Below, in pieces: positions 1-8,802 of a DNA stretch of 33,294 nucleotides. Position numbers and translations under genes: made by a program. Below the pieces are notes generated by a model. The model did no database searches. It saw nothing but the letters and a program-made list of their open reading frames with translations, and was not told the DNA's origin. Numbering within the stretch: the stretch's first letter is position 1; each line of letters opens with the position of its first letter. Origin of the DNA: Acidobacteriota bacterium (GTDB lineage: Bacteria; Acidobacteriota; Terriglobia; Terriglobales; Acidobacteriaceae); assembly GCA_003224815.1 (NCBI GenBank), contig QHZW01000122.1:1-33294 (forward strand). The letters run 5' to 3'.

Positions 1-290
<290 letters not shown>

Positions 291-394
291 TTAGCTCTTG
301 GCAACTCCGATAGAAGCTCGGTTTTCACGATCAGCCGCTGAATTTTCACTCACAAACCATTTGGCTCCTGTACTGAGAGCTGATGGCTGACGGC

Positions 395-934
395 TTAACT
401 GTTAACCAACTGCTGCCTGATTCTCTCTAACTGTCCTTTTACTGAACCGTCGTACACCGTACTGCCCACGCGAGCAATGGCGCCGCCAAGTATTGCAGGA
501 TTTTGCTCATAGCGAGCGCGTATAGTTTTACCGGTGACTCGCGCCAGATCTTGCTCAAGAGCACTACGCTCATTGTTGTTGATTTCGCGAGCGGTTGTAA
601 TTTGCGCCTCCGCAAAACCCAGCCTCTGACTTAATTCCTGAGCGAACTGGGCGACGATTTCAGCGAAAGAGCGCGTCCTACCTTTGTCAACCACCACCGC
701 GACGAAGTTACGCACCGGACGCGATATTCCCGCGCGTTGCACAATGGCATCCAGGACACCGCGCTTCTGCTCCGCGGGAATGGAAGGGTTGTCCCAGACT
801 TCCCGCAACGCTTTGTTCTGCGCCATCAGAGTGGAGATCTGTTGGGTTTCCGCCAACGTCTTCGCAGCATCGAGACGGTTCGCCATAACAACATCGGCGA
901 ACGCGCGGGCGTAAGTGTTGACGACGGTTGCCAT
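395..934 (-). CDS. atpH: ATP synthase F1 subunit delta (OSCP family)
   Basis: Delta subunit of F1, the part of the peripheral stalk that ties the top of the alpha/beta hexamer to the b subunits. The 179-residue length is normal for the family. The N-terminus (ATVVNTYARAFADVV) matches the OSCP helical domain, and the C-terminus has the family pattern NPAILGGAIARVGSTVYDGS followed by a helix ending in QLERIRQQL. Its start codon lies two bases after the atpF stop, so the two are almost certainly translated from one message. Family membership is established from sequence pattern. Confidence 0.95.
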   Translation of the reverse strand: MATVVNTYARAFADVVMANRLDAAKTLAETQQISTLMAQNKALREVWDNPSIPAEQKRGVLDAIVQRAGISRPVRNFVAVVVDKGRTRSFAEIVAQFAQELSQRLGFAEAQITTAREINNNERSALEQDLARVTGKTIRARYEQNPAILGGAIARVGSTVYDGSVKGQLERIRQQLVNS

Positions 935-936
935 CG

Positions 937-1596
937 CTAGACTTTGTTCCCCGGCGCGCCGTCGCCTGAAAGGGCAAGCGAGACCGCAAGATCGGCGGCA
1001 TATGCAGTCAAGTCTCTGCGCGCGGCCTTTGCCGCAGCAGCGATCTCCTGTTGGGCCGACTCCACGATCCTGCGCGCATCTTCCTCGGCAGCCGCCTTGA
1101 TCCGTGCTTCCTCGGCAGCCGCCTCTTTTTCGCCGATGGCGCGCATCTGAGCGATCTCCTGATCCAAGCGTCCGAGCCGAGATTCAATCTCGGAGAGCCG
1201 GCGGTTAGCATCTTCGCTGGCGCGCCGCGCTTCTTCGAGCGATTTCTGGATTGTTGCAGTACGGTTGCGAAACACTGCCGGAAGATTCTTCTTTGAAGCC
1301 CACACAATCACACCCACGACGATTCCAAAGTTGATCGCAACAGCGAGCCAGTACGCTCCGTCAAGACTCAAGCCTGTCATCCGCGAAATTAGACGAACGG
1401 AGGCAGAACGCTTGAACTGAGCGGTTTCATCTTTGGAATTATCTTCAGGACCGCTGTTCGATTGAACATCCTGAGCGGAAGGCATTCCGCCCTGATCATT
1501 TGACCGCGATGTCTGGGCATGAAGCGCACCGGCAGAAGCTAAACTTCCAGCAAGCACAAGCGCGACAAAACTGAGTTTTCGAAGGTTCGCCCTCAT
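937..1596 (-). CDS. atpF: ATP synthase F0 subunit b with an N-terminal signal-like leader
   Basis: F0 b subunit, the membrane-anchored peripheral stalk. Of its 219 residues, about the first 28 look like a cleavable signal peptide (a hydrophobic run ending in ALHA-Q). A polar linker follows, then the real membrane anchor near residues 80-100 (WLAVAINFGIVVGVIVWASK), then a long charged coiled coil. A typical b subunit is about 160 residues with its anchor at the extreme N-terminus, so the leader plus linker is the extra part. The start overlaps the stop of the upstream b' gene as ATGA, which points to translational coupling. The leader could instead be an uncleaved second membrane segment. Confidence 0.92.
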   Translation of the reverse strand: MRANLRKLSFVALVLAGSLASAGALHAQTSRSNDQGGMPSAQDVQSNSGPEDNSKDETAQFKRSASVRLISRMTGLSLDGAYWLAVAINFGIVVGVIVWASKKNLPAVFRNRTATIQKSLEEARRASEDANRRLSEIESRLGRLDQEIAQMRAIGEKEAAAEEARIKAAAEEDARRIVESAQQEIAAAAKAARRDLTAYAADLAVSLALSGDGAPGNKV

Positions 1597-2063
1597 TGGC
1601 CACCTGCCGGAACTTGCGCAAGGCCTGGTCCCAGTACAGTTCGAATGATTTCGGAGGCAAGCTTGCCAGCCTCGGCTTGGAGTGAACTTTTCGCTGCGAA
1701 TTTTTCTTTCTCGATTTCCGCGCGCGCCTGCTCGATCTGCGCTTTTGCCTGATCTCGAGCTTGAGCGACGGCTGCGGCCCTCGCCTGTGAAGCCTGCGCA
1801 CGTCGGACTTCCTGAGACTTAAACAATGCCACACGGGCATCGCGCAGACGCCGTTCGTATTCGGCAGTGCGCGCTTCGGCGGACGTAACATCGGCGCGCG
1901 CCTTTTCAATCGCACCCTGGGTCCGGGCGTACCGTTCAGATAGAACCCGCGTCAGAGGCTTATGGACCAGGACGGTGTAGCAGCCATAAAGAAGGAGAAA
2001 AAAAATGACGGTCGGGACGGAGCCGAGCAGTAATTCCCCTATTTGTCTGAGCGTCTCGTCCAT
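1593..2063 (-). CDS. atpF': ATP synthase F0 subunit b' (second b-type stalk subunit)
   Basis: A second b-type subunit of 156 residues: an N-terminal membrane segment (residues 15-32, SVPTVIFFLLLYGCYTVL) followed by the conserved KPLTRVLSERYART stretch and a long alanine/glutamate-rich coiled coil. A b/b' pair, rather than a b2 homodimer, is known in cyanobacteria, alphaproteobacteria and several other phyla. It is the first gene of the operon and follows a strong sigma-70-type promoter. Its last bases overlap the atpF start. No a (atpB) or c (atpE) gene lies upstream, so those F0 genes must be elsewhere in the genome. Confidence 0.92.
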   Translation of the reverse strand: MDETLRQIGELLLGSVPTVIFFLLLYGCYTVLVHKPLTRVLSERYARTQGAIEKARADVTSAEARTAEYERRLRDARVALFKSQEVRRAQASQARAAAVAQARDQAKAQIEQARAEIEKEKFAAKSSLQAEAGKLASEIIRTVLGPGLAQVPAGGQ

Positions 2064-2110
2064 ATTTTTAAGGGTAAGAACCAGCCGAAAGGGCTTTGGG
2101 AACCTTCAAT

Positions 2111-2138
2111 ATTATCCGCCTGCACGAGCATGTGTCAA
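2111..2138 (-). promoter_or_regulatory. Sigma-70-type promoter of the ATP synthase operon
   Basis: Read on the minus strand, a perfect -35 box TTGACA (2133-2138) is followed after 16 bases by the -10 box GATAAT (2111-2116), five of six consensus positions. Transcription would start near 2104, giving a leader of about 40 bases before the atpF' ATG at 2063. It lies in the 144-base gap after the DsbA-like gene, so the operon has its own promoter. Confidence 0.72.
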
Positions 2139-2207
2139 TTGAGAGACAGTGCCCTCTCAGGCCCAAATTGCATGCCCAAACACAGCAGAACTGCTGGTTT
2201 GAATCTT

Positions 2208-3101
2208 CTATTTTTCTTTCGCCGCGAAGTCCACCAGTTGCTTCAATGCATCGTAATTGTTCCCATTTACTCCGACGGGACGGCCATTGATAAACAGAGT
2301 CGGCGTGCTGTTTACGTCGACCGATTTGCCAAGATTCACAGAGGCCTCAACGCGCGACTGAGTTTCAGGTTTCGCTGCGCACATCGCGATGTCGGAGCCT
2401 TTCGTCCCGGATTGATCAGCCAACTCAGTTAATTTTTGGTCCGCATTATCTGCTGTGATCTGTTCTTGTGCCCCGAAGACGCTGTCCAGAAACTTCCAGA
2501 ATGCATCGGTCGATGCGTGCCCGACGCAATCGGCGTACTGCGCAGCCTTTTCAGCCCAGTTGTGGTTGGGCAGCGGAAAATGCTGATACACGAAGTGCAC
2601 GTCCGCATCTTCTTTCAGCAATTTCTCGATCGTCGGATTTGCTTCCTTGCAATGCGGGCATTGCAAATCGCTGAATTCAACAATCTCTACGGGAGCGTTC
2701 GCAGGCCCGCGGGAGGGACCATTAGCTTTCTTCTGCAATTCCAGTCGGGCCTTTTCGAAAGGATGCGCACCGAACGGGAGAATCTCACCAACCACCGCGT
2801 GTTTTCCGTCACGGCTAACGTAGAATTTCTGTCCTCCCTGTCCTTGTGGGCCGCTAAGGAGCACGTCCACCTCGGCCAGTCCTTCCGCCGCACTCGGCTT
2901 GATGCTCTGAATCTTCCATGTAAGTTGCGGATCGTAGCCGAAGGTAGCGTGCATGAATGCATTTACGGCATCTTCGGATGGCAGATTAACGTCTGAAGAT
3001 GAACCCGACGGTGAGACAGCCTTGGGCTTCGCTCCCGGCTTTTGCTGTGCGACCGCAACCGTCGGAACTGCGAGCAAAAAGAAAATAATTAATTTGCGCA
3101 T
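2208..3101 (-). CDS. Secreted DsbA-like thiol oxidoreductase (thioredoxin fold)
   Basis: A 297-residue exported protein. Residues 1-18 form a signal peptide (MRKLIIFFLLAVPTVAVA). A roughly 100-residue N-terminal region of unknown fold follows. The thioredoxin-like domain starts near residue 130 with the active-site motif C148-P-H-C151 in the context EFSDLQCPHCKEANPTI. The cis-proline loop is at P267 (STPTLFINGR). Together these place it in the DsbA/Thioredoxin_4 group, which makes or isomerises disulfide bonds outside the cytoplasm. CPHC is the classical oxidase motif, so oxidation is the most likely activity; a DsbC/DsbG-like role cannot be excluded. It follows nadE by 17 bases and is probably cotranscribed with it. 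Confidence 0.9.
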   Translation of the reverse strand: MRKLIIFFLLAVPTVAVAQQKPGAKPKAVSPSGSSSDVNLPSEDAVNAFMHATFGYDPQLTWKIQSIKPSAAEGLAEVDVLLSGPQGQGGQKFYVSRDGKHAVVGEILPFGAHPFEKARLELQKKANGPSRGPANAPVEIVEFSDLQCPHCKEANPTIEKLLKEDADVHFVYQHFPLPNHNWAEKAAQYADCVGHASTDAFWKFLDSVFGAQEQITADNADQKLTELADQSGTKGSDIAMCAAKPETQSRVEASVNLGKSVDVNSTPTLFINGRPVGVNGNNYDALKQLVDFAAKEK

Positions 3102-3118
3102 TTCTTCCTTAGATGAGT

Positions 3119-4759
3119 TCAGAAATCTGCTTTGGCAGCAATTGGAAAACGCCGACCATATCCGAAAGCCTTAGGTGAAATCTTGATTCCCGGCGCCGCC
3201 TGCTGGCGCTTGTATTCGTTACGCTCCACCATACGGATGACGCTCTTCACCAACTCAAGCTCGAAACGTCGCTCCCGCGCAATCTGTTCCGCGGAGTGAG
3301 CGTCCTCCACATAGTCCTCAAGAATAGCATCGAGAACTTCATAGGCAGGGAGGCTATCGCTGTCTTTTTGATCTGCGCGCAGCTCGGCCGAAGGCGGCTT
3401 TTCAATGGTCGCACGCGGAATGACCGGCTTGCGAGAATTCGCATAATGGCTCAGTTGATACACCAGAGTCTTCGGAACATCGTTGATCACGGCAAGGCCA
3501 CCCGCCATGTCGCCATAGAGCGTGCAATAGCCAACGCCAAGTTCGCTCTTGTTTCCAGTACTTAAAACCAACGTGCCAAGTTTGTTGGAAAGCGCCATCA
3601 GCAACGATCCACGAATACGGGACTGAATATTTTCTTCAGTTGCGTCTTCGGAGCGCCCACGAAAAACATCCTTGAGTGTGTCTTTGAAGCCCTCGAATAT
3701 TTCTGTGATCCGCAACAACTCGAAACGCATCCCCAAATTCGACGCCAGCTCCCGCGCGTCGTTGATCGAGCCTTCCGACGAGTATGGGCCGGGCATGCCG
3801 ACGCCGATCACATTTTCAGCACCAATCGCTTCTACTGCGATGGTAGCGGTCAAGGCAGAGTCAATGCCGCCGCTGAGTCCGATGATCGCCTGCTTGAACC
3901 CACACTTGTGCATGTAGTCGCGGGTACCTAAAACGAGGGCTGCATAAATGCTGGCCTCTTCGCCTTCGATTTGCTGGTGCATTTCACCGGCCAGCGAATC
4001 GGAATCGAAGAAGACCAAGTCCTCCTCGAACGATTTTCCCTGCGCGATCACATTTCCTTCTCGGTCAAATGCCATGCTGGCACCATCGAAAACCAGGCTG
4101 TCGTTGCCTCCAACCTGGTTCACGAACGCTACAGGAACGCGGTCTGTTCGAGCAATGGTTGCGAGCATCTCGCGGCGCAACTCGCGCTTTCGCGCCCAGA
4201 AAGGCGAGGCAGAGATGTTGAGAACGAAGTTGCCGCCCGCCTTAACCAGAGATTCGACCGGATCGACGTTGTATAGACGTCGTGGCCAGAAGTGCTTGTC
4301 ATTCCAGGCGTCCTCACAAATCGTGAGCGCCATCTGCTTGCCGCAAAACGGGAATAGCACCTGGCTGCGTGCGGGCGCGAAGTTTCTCAGCTCATCGAAG
4401 ACGTCATATGTCGGCAGCAACATCTTCGATTGCACAAACTTGATCGTGCCATCCATGAGCAGCGCGGCGGAGTTCAATACAGATTTGCCTGTTTCGGCTT
4501 GCGCGGGAGTCACCAAGCCGCAGATGACGGCTATGCCCCGGGTTTCAGCAGCGATATGCTCCGCGGCCTCACGGTTATGCTGAACAAACGAAACGCGCTC
4601 CACCAAGTCCCGGGGAGGGTATCCGCAAACGGAAAGCTCAGGGAATAAGACAAGGCCAGCGCCTGCCGAGCGAGCGCGCTGCGCGAACGCGATGATCTTG
4701 GCCGAGTTGCCGGAGAAATCACCGACCGTGGGGTTAATCTGCCCAAGCGCGATCTTCAC
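3119..4759 (-). CDS. nadE: Glutamine-dependent NAD+ synthetase
   Basis: Converts deamido-NAD+ to NAD+ with ATP and ammonia released from glutamine. The 546-residue protein has two domains. The N-terminal nitrilase-type glutaminase shows the triad E41, K112 (SKMLLPTYDVFDE) and C148 (LTICEDAW). The C-terminal synthetase has the PP-loop SGGIDS at 296-301 and the LVLSTGNKSELGVGY region. The start is GTG: the ATG overlapping it by one base (4759-4761) is followed at once by TGA, and an in-frame TAA lies 9 bases upstream, so this GTG is the only start giving the standard MKIALGQINPTVGD N-terminus. It lies 44 bases after the BamE-like gene. Confidence 0.95.
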   Translation of the reverse strand: MKIALGQINPTVGDFSGNSAKIIAFAQRARSAGAGLVLFPELSVCGYPPRDLVERVSFVQHNREAAEHIAAETRGIAVICGLVTPAQAETGKSVLNSAALLMDGTIKFVQSKMLLPTYDVFDELRNFAPARSQVLFPFCGKQMALTICEDAWNDKHFWPRRLYNVDPVESLVKAGGNFVLNISASPFWARKRELRREMLATIARTDRVPVAFVNQVGGNDSLVFDGASMAFDREGNVIAQGKSFEEDLVFFDSDSLAGEMHQQIEGEEASIYAALVLGTRDYMHKCGFKQAIIGLSGGIDSALTATIAVEAIGAENVIGVGMPGPYSSEGSINDARELASNLGMRFELLRITEIFEGFKDTLKDVFRGRSEDATEENIQSRIRGSLLMALSNKLGTLVLSTGNKSELGVGYCTLYGDMAGGLAVINDVPKTLVYQLSHYANSRKPVIPRATIEKPPSAELRADQKDSDSLPAYEVLDAILEDYVEDAHSAEQIARERRFELELVKSVIRMVERNEYKRQQAAPGIKISPKAFGYGRRFPIAAKADF

Positions 4760-4803
4760 ATATTCAGTTTAAAGGCCGGTGCTGTTGCCGCCAAATGTAG
4801 GGC

Positions 4804-5808
4804 TCACCGTGGCGAGGAAGAAAACTGCGGAGATGGCGATGGTGGGGGCATTGTGGTATCCGGGATACGGGTCGGGGCTGCGCTACCGGATCGGGACGAA
4901 CTCGGCTCTTCTCCTGGTCGCCGCAGAGTCGGCGCGTTGGCCGGATGCTCTTCCTTCTGGGCCGCACTGGCGACCGCCGGTCCTCCCAGATCGATTTCTT
5001 TCTCGGTGCGAACCATTTTCTCTCCGCCGACCTTCATGGTTTCTACGCGCACGACTTCGTCTCCGACAACGCGGACAAAATCGACATCCTGCGGAGGCTC
5101 GCCGTAGATCCAATCTTCGTATTCGGTGCCGTCTTCTTGTTTTTCGCGGATTTTGTTTGTCGGCCGACCTTTAGCGTAAATCACCATGTCGCGATTCATG
5201 CCCACCAGAACATGATGATCTTTGATCGCCTGTTTCACCTTGGGCGGCACGCTCTCCAGATATGCGTCCAGCGGCGACTTCGAATCGAAGTCAAAGACCG
5301 GCCACAACATCTGCTTCAGCTGCTCCACTGTCAGGTCAGGAATATGATGGTCAAAAATCAGATCTACGTAAGATCCGCGTGGATTATTAATGGGATCGTT
5401 TTGGGGTCCACCCGGACTAGCCATTCCGCCATTCATCCCGACCTGAATGTGCTGATACCACTTGGTCTTCTTTACCGGGCCGCCATTGATTTCGAAATGG
5501 AAACGGTCACCACGGATATCGAATTTGGTGATCATCGCGCGATCGCCTGGCTTAACTGACGGTCCCCACAGCGCCAGCAATTCCTGCAGCTTCTCACCGT
5601 TGGGAGAGATCTTCCCGTCCTTAATCGTCAGACCAACTTTGCCCATCGGAAACTGGGTGCGGATGTAAACCAAGTCCGAGTTGAAAGTGCGGATCAGCTC
5701 CACCCGATGCTGCTCGGTAATGGCAGCTGTTTCTTTCTCGTCGGCATTGCTGAATGCCATGCCCAGCAGGGGAACCAGGAGCAGAGTAGAAATACGGTGT
5801 AGCCTCAT
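4804..5808 (-). CDS. Predicted secreted protein with a BamE/SmpA-like segment
   Basis: A 334-residue protein of unknown function. Residues 1-19 look like a signal peptide. The middle contains a glycine/proline-rich stretch and the motif YVDLIFDHHIPDLTVEQLKQ. Residues about 195-262 (HHVLVGMNRDMVIYAKGRP, then EYEDWIYGEPP, then VDFVRVVGDEVVRVE) resemble the SmpA/OmlA/BamE pattern: a GM-x-x-x-x-V helix, a G-x-P turn and an aromatic W-x-Y-G strand. The last 45 residues are low-complexity, rich in Ser, Pro and Arg. It is the first of three closely spaced genes with nadE and the DsbA-like gene. The BamE resemblance is my reading of the motif pattern and needs a profile search. Confidence 0.78.
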   Translation of the reverse strand: MRLHRISTLLLVPLLGMAFSNADEKETAAITEQHRVELIRTFNSDLVYIRTQFPMGKVGLTIKDGKISPNGEKLQELLALWGPSVKPGDRAMITKFDIRGDRFHFEINGGPVKKTKWYQHIQVGMNGGMASPGGPQNDPINNPRGSYVDLIFDHHIPDLTVEQLKQMLWPVFDFDSKSPLDAYLESVPPKVKQAIKDHHVLVGMNRDMVIYAKGRPTNKIREKQEDGTEYEDWIYGEPPQDVDFVRVVGDEVVRVETMKVGGEKMVRTEKEIDLGGPAVASAAQKEEHPANAPTLRRPGEEPSSSRSGSAAPTRIPDTTMPPPSPSPQFSSSPR

Positions 5809-5877
5809 AAGGCACCCATGGCGATTATAGACCTTGGATGCCTCGGCTCAACCCGGCGTGTTTCGCAAAAGAAATGT

Positions 5878-5912
5878 AAAAAAGGAGCGGCACGCCCATT
5901 CAAAGCGTGCCG
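5878..5912 (-). terminator. Rho-independent terminator after the frameshifted secreted protein gene
   Basis: An 8-bp perfect stem, CGGCACGC (5888-5895) with GCGTGCCG (5905-5912), and a 9-base loop. On the minus strand it is followed by CTCC and a run of six T (5878-5883). It sits 24 bases after the stop codon at 5936. Confidence 0.75.
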
Positions 5913-5935
5913 GGTGGAGGAAGAAGGCTTCCCAG

Positions 5936-6998
5936 CTACTTTGCCGAGAATGTAACCTTGTCTAGATAAACCGAGTACGGAGTCTTGTATTTGTTGCTGT
6001 CGATCTGGTAATTGACAGTGATTCCGTACCAGTTGCTGGGGGTCGGCGAGTCATAATGATCAATGACCGCCGTGTTGCCGTTCAGCGTGATGGAGTGGAA
6101 CAGGAGATGTCCGTCTGAGGTGCGCTGCACCTGTAGTGTGAGATGGTTCCAGGCATTGCTCTTTGGATTGCAAGGGACGCCACTGGCTACCCAATGCTGA
6201 CCAGGATTGCTCCATGTATCCCACTCGTGCCCGCCATCAATTCGACATTCATGACCCCAGATATAAGACTTGCCGTTTACGAATTGATTGATGTCGAATT
6301 CAAGAGCTTGTGAACTGCTGGTGTTACCGATCCAGAAGTAAACGTCATAGGTGAAGTAATGAAGCGAAGGCACTAGTGTCTTGCCAAAATCCGGCAGTCC
6401 CTGCGAAGAGAAGTCGCCGACCAGGTGATTGTTCCAGATAATGTCCGCCCATTGGACCGTTCCACCTCCGTATGTGCTCTTGGTGGACTTGCCATCCATG
6501 GATGGCGAACTCACGTTCTGTACCCACGACCATTTCGCTTTTGAACCGGTTGACGTGCAGCTTGAGCAAATGCCGAAGCTGGGAGGGAGCAAAGCGTATC
6601 CGGTCCAACCCTTGCTGCTTTGCAGGTTGTAGAACGTCTTACCGGAACCCGAGCCCTGATTCACGGAAGACGAGCCAACCCTAATGGTGAGCTTGACGCT
6701 GGCGGACCAGCCGCAATTGTCCCATTCCTGAACCACCGGATAGTGCGTTCCTGAGCTCATAGTAATGTACTTGTCGAGCTTAGTGCCGTTCACGATATAG
6801 GCGAGAACGCCTGGGGACGTGTATATGCCCATCGCCGAAACGCCCTTGGAGCAGGCCGGCGAAGCAGCAGTAGCCACAAAAATGCACTGAGCTTCGAACA
6901 GTTGAATTGTTACTCGGACTGCTTACGGTTACACCTGCAATCGCGGGCAGCGTGAGCACATATAGACACACGAGTACGTTGAGTTTGCCAACCCTCAT
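5936..6998 (-). pseudogene. Secreted Ig-like/lectin-like protein, interrupted by a one-base frameshift
   Basis: Two frames together encode one protein of about 353 residues. The first frame (6998 down to about 6883) gives a signal peptide and an Ig-like start, GVTVSSPSNNSTVRSSVHF. The second frame (6877 down to 5936) continues as VATAASPACSKGVSAMGIY and runs 313 residues to the stop. I know this order (SPSNNSTV, VHFVATA, CSKGVSAMGIYT, VVQEWDNCG) as a single Ig-like domain in acidobacterial secreted proteins. The break lies in a run of five A (6878-6882; T on the coding strand), where four would restore the frame. The C-terminal 200 residues look like a secreted beta-sandwich. A GGAG ribosome site precedes the ATG at 6998. 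This is either a true mutation or a sequencing error. Confidence 0.75.
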
Positions 6999-7165
6999 TC
7001 CTGACTCTCCAGCAGATTTTTTCTGTTAATCGCCCGCGAACATGCGGCTAAGTTGAAGGGATTCTAGGAAGGCAACTACTTAGGTGCAATGAAAACAAGG
7101 CTGTAGTGATAGTCAGAGGTACATATTCCAGGTAAGGTGAAGCTCAAAATCCCGAGGCGTTGCGG

Positions 7166-8695
7166 CTACGCAATGAACTCGCTGTCATCTGGAATCGGCT
7201 GAATCTGCGGCAGACGGTCTGTGACTTCGGCCAGTGCGGCTAGTTTTTCGGCGAGTTCGCTCTTGAATACGCCTAGGGGACATCGCCAGTGATAATTGCC
7301 TTCCGAAGTACTCGGAGTGTTCAAGCGAGCTTCACTGCCGAGCCCCAGCACATCCTGTATGGGGACGATAGAGAAGTTCGCAGGAGAGCTTTGCGCGAGT
7401 CGAATCAAGCCCCAGTTCGGACCATCATCACAATTTCCCGTTAACGCACAAACCGCTGCCCGTTCTTTCTCGCCAAGCGTGGACCACCAGCCCACAGTCG
7501 TGTCGTTATCGTGAGTGCCGCTGTAAATGACGCGATTAGGGGTCAGGCGATGGGGGAGATACGCGTGAGCACCAACGTCACCGAAAGCGAATTGCAATAC
7601 CGCCATGCCAGGAATGTCATGGCGGTCGCGCAAAGCCACAACGTCAGGCGTGATCAGACCCAGATCTTCAGCGAAGAATGGAAGCCCGCCTAATTCTTCT
7701 TTAATTTTGTGAAAGAGTTCATCGCCAGGGCCATCCACCCAGCGTCCTCGGATTGCTGTCGATTCGCTTGCAGGTATCTCCCAGAATTGCGCAAATCCAC
7801 GGAAATGATCAAGCCGAATGAAGTCGCAGGTCTGTGTCGCCCAGCGCAGACGTTGTACCCACCAGCGGTAGCCTGTGGCGCGGACGGCATCCCAGTTGTA
7901 GAGCGGGTTGCCCCATCGCTGGCCAGTCGCGCTAAAGTAATCCGGTGGCACGCCAGAGACAACTTCCGGTTGCAGGTCGTCTTCTCGCAGGCGAAAAAGT
8001 TCGCGGTGAGCCCAAACGTCAGCGCTGTCATAATCCACAAAGATGGCAATGTCGCCAACGACGCGGATCGATTTCTGCGCGCAATAGTAGCGGAGCGCAC
8101 GCCATTGTTCCCATAAGAAAAACTGCACAACACGGCGCGAATTCAACTTAGCGCTGGATTCCTGGCGAAATTTTTCAAGCGCCGCTCCTTCATGCCGCGC
8201 CAGTTCGGATGGCCAGTGGCTCCAGTTCTCGCCATGGCTTTGCCGGAGCAAGTCAAACATCACATAGTCTTCGAGCCACCAAGCGTTATCGGCGCAGAAG
8301 CGGTCGAATCGTTGCCTGGCATGTTCGTTGGATTTAGCAAGGAAGTCTTCTGCCGCTTTCCAGAGCAAAGGAAGCTTGTCACGTCTGACGCGCTCGTAAT
8401 CAATGGGCGCAACATCGCTTGTAAGACCGGAGAGTGCACCAGAGTCGATCCAGCCATGTTCTGCCAGCCGTTCAAGGCTGATCAGAAGCGGATCGCCGGC
8501 GAAAGCCGAAGTCGAAGAGTAGGGCGAGTTCCCTTTCGCGGGTGGATTCAGCGGAAGCACCTGCCAGAGTCCCTGGGTCGCCTTCGCAAGGAAGTCAAGG
8601 AATTCATAGGCGGAGGGGCCGAGGTCGCCAATTCCTCCCCGCGATGGCAGAGAAATTGGATGCAGAAGAATTCCAGTCGCGCGGGGAAAAGTCAT
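7166..8695 (-). CDS. malQ: 4-alpha-glucanotransferase (amylomaltase, GH77)
   Basis: Transfers alpha-1,4-glucan segments between maltodextrins in the cytoplasm, in glycogen and maltodextrin metabolism. The 509-residue length is typical of the short bacterial form. The N-terminus RATGILLHPISLPSRGGIGD is diagnostic of the family. The catalytic residues are in place: nucleophile D296 (FIRLDHFRG), acid/base E343 (FAEDLG) and D396 (SGTHDNDT). It appears to be transcribed alone: 167 bases separate it from the frameshifted secreted gene downstream, and a perfect stem-loop lies upstream between it and the foldase gene. No other glycogen genes are in the window. Confidence 0.95.
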   Translation of the reverse strand: MTFPRATGILLHPISLPSRGGIGDLGPSAYEFLDFLAKATQGLWQVLPLNPPAKGNSPYSSTSAFAGDPLLISLERLAEHGWIDSGALSGLTSDVAPIDYERVRRDKLPLLWKAAEDFLAKSNEHARQRFDRFCADNAWWLEDYVMFDLLRQSHGENWSHWPSELARHEGAALEKFRQESSAKLNSRRVVQFFLWEQWRALRYYCAQKSIRVVGDIAIFVDYDSADVWAHRELFRLREDDLQPEVVSGVPPDYFSATGQRWGNPLYNWDAVRATGYRWWVQRLRWATQTCDFIRLDHFRGFAQFWEIPASESTAIRGRWVDGPGDELFHKIKEELGGLPFFAEDLGLITPDVVALRDRHDIPGMAVLQFAFGDVGAHAYLPHRLTPNRVIYSGTHDNDTTVGWWSTLGEKERAAVCALTGNCDDGPNWGLIRLAQSSPANFSIVPIQDVLGLGSEARLNTPSTSEGNYHWRCPLGVFKSELAEKLAALAEVTDRLPQIQPIPDDSEFIA

Positions 8696-8762
8696 GCAGT
8701 TGGCGAGTTGCCCGCCGGAAGACCGCGTCCTGACGGCTTATTCGAATTGAGCGTGTACTGAT

Positions 8763-8794
8763 GATGATCGGACCACCTCGATTGTCCGATCATC
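8763..8794 (-). terminator. Perfect 11-bp stem-loop between the foldase and malQ genes (possible terminator)
   Basis: GATGATCGGAC (8763-8773) and GTCCGATCATC (8784-8794) form an uninterrupted 11-bp stem with a 10-base loop. It lies 8 bases after the foldase stop codon at 8803. There is no T run on either side, so it may be an mRNA 3'-end stabiliser rather than an intrinsic terminator. Confidence 0.5.
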
Positions 8795-8802
8795 TCATTG
8801 AG

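Noticed and set aside
2160-2207. Terminator after the DsbA-like gene (CAGCAG/CTGCTG palindrome)
   Set aside because: The arms are separated by only two bases, leaving a weak 5-bp stem, and no T run follows.
6870-6890. Programmed ribosomal frameshift in the secreted Ig-like gene
   Set aside because: There is no classical slippery heptamer with a downstream structure, and signal-peptide proteins of this kind are not known to need one; a mutation or sequencing error is simpler.
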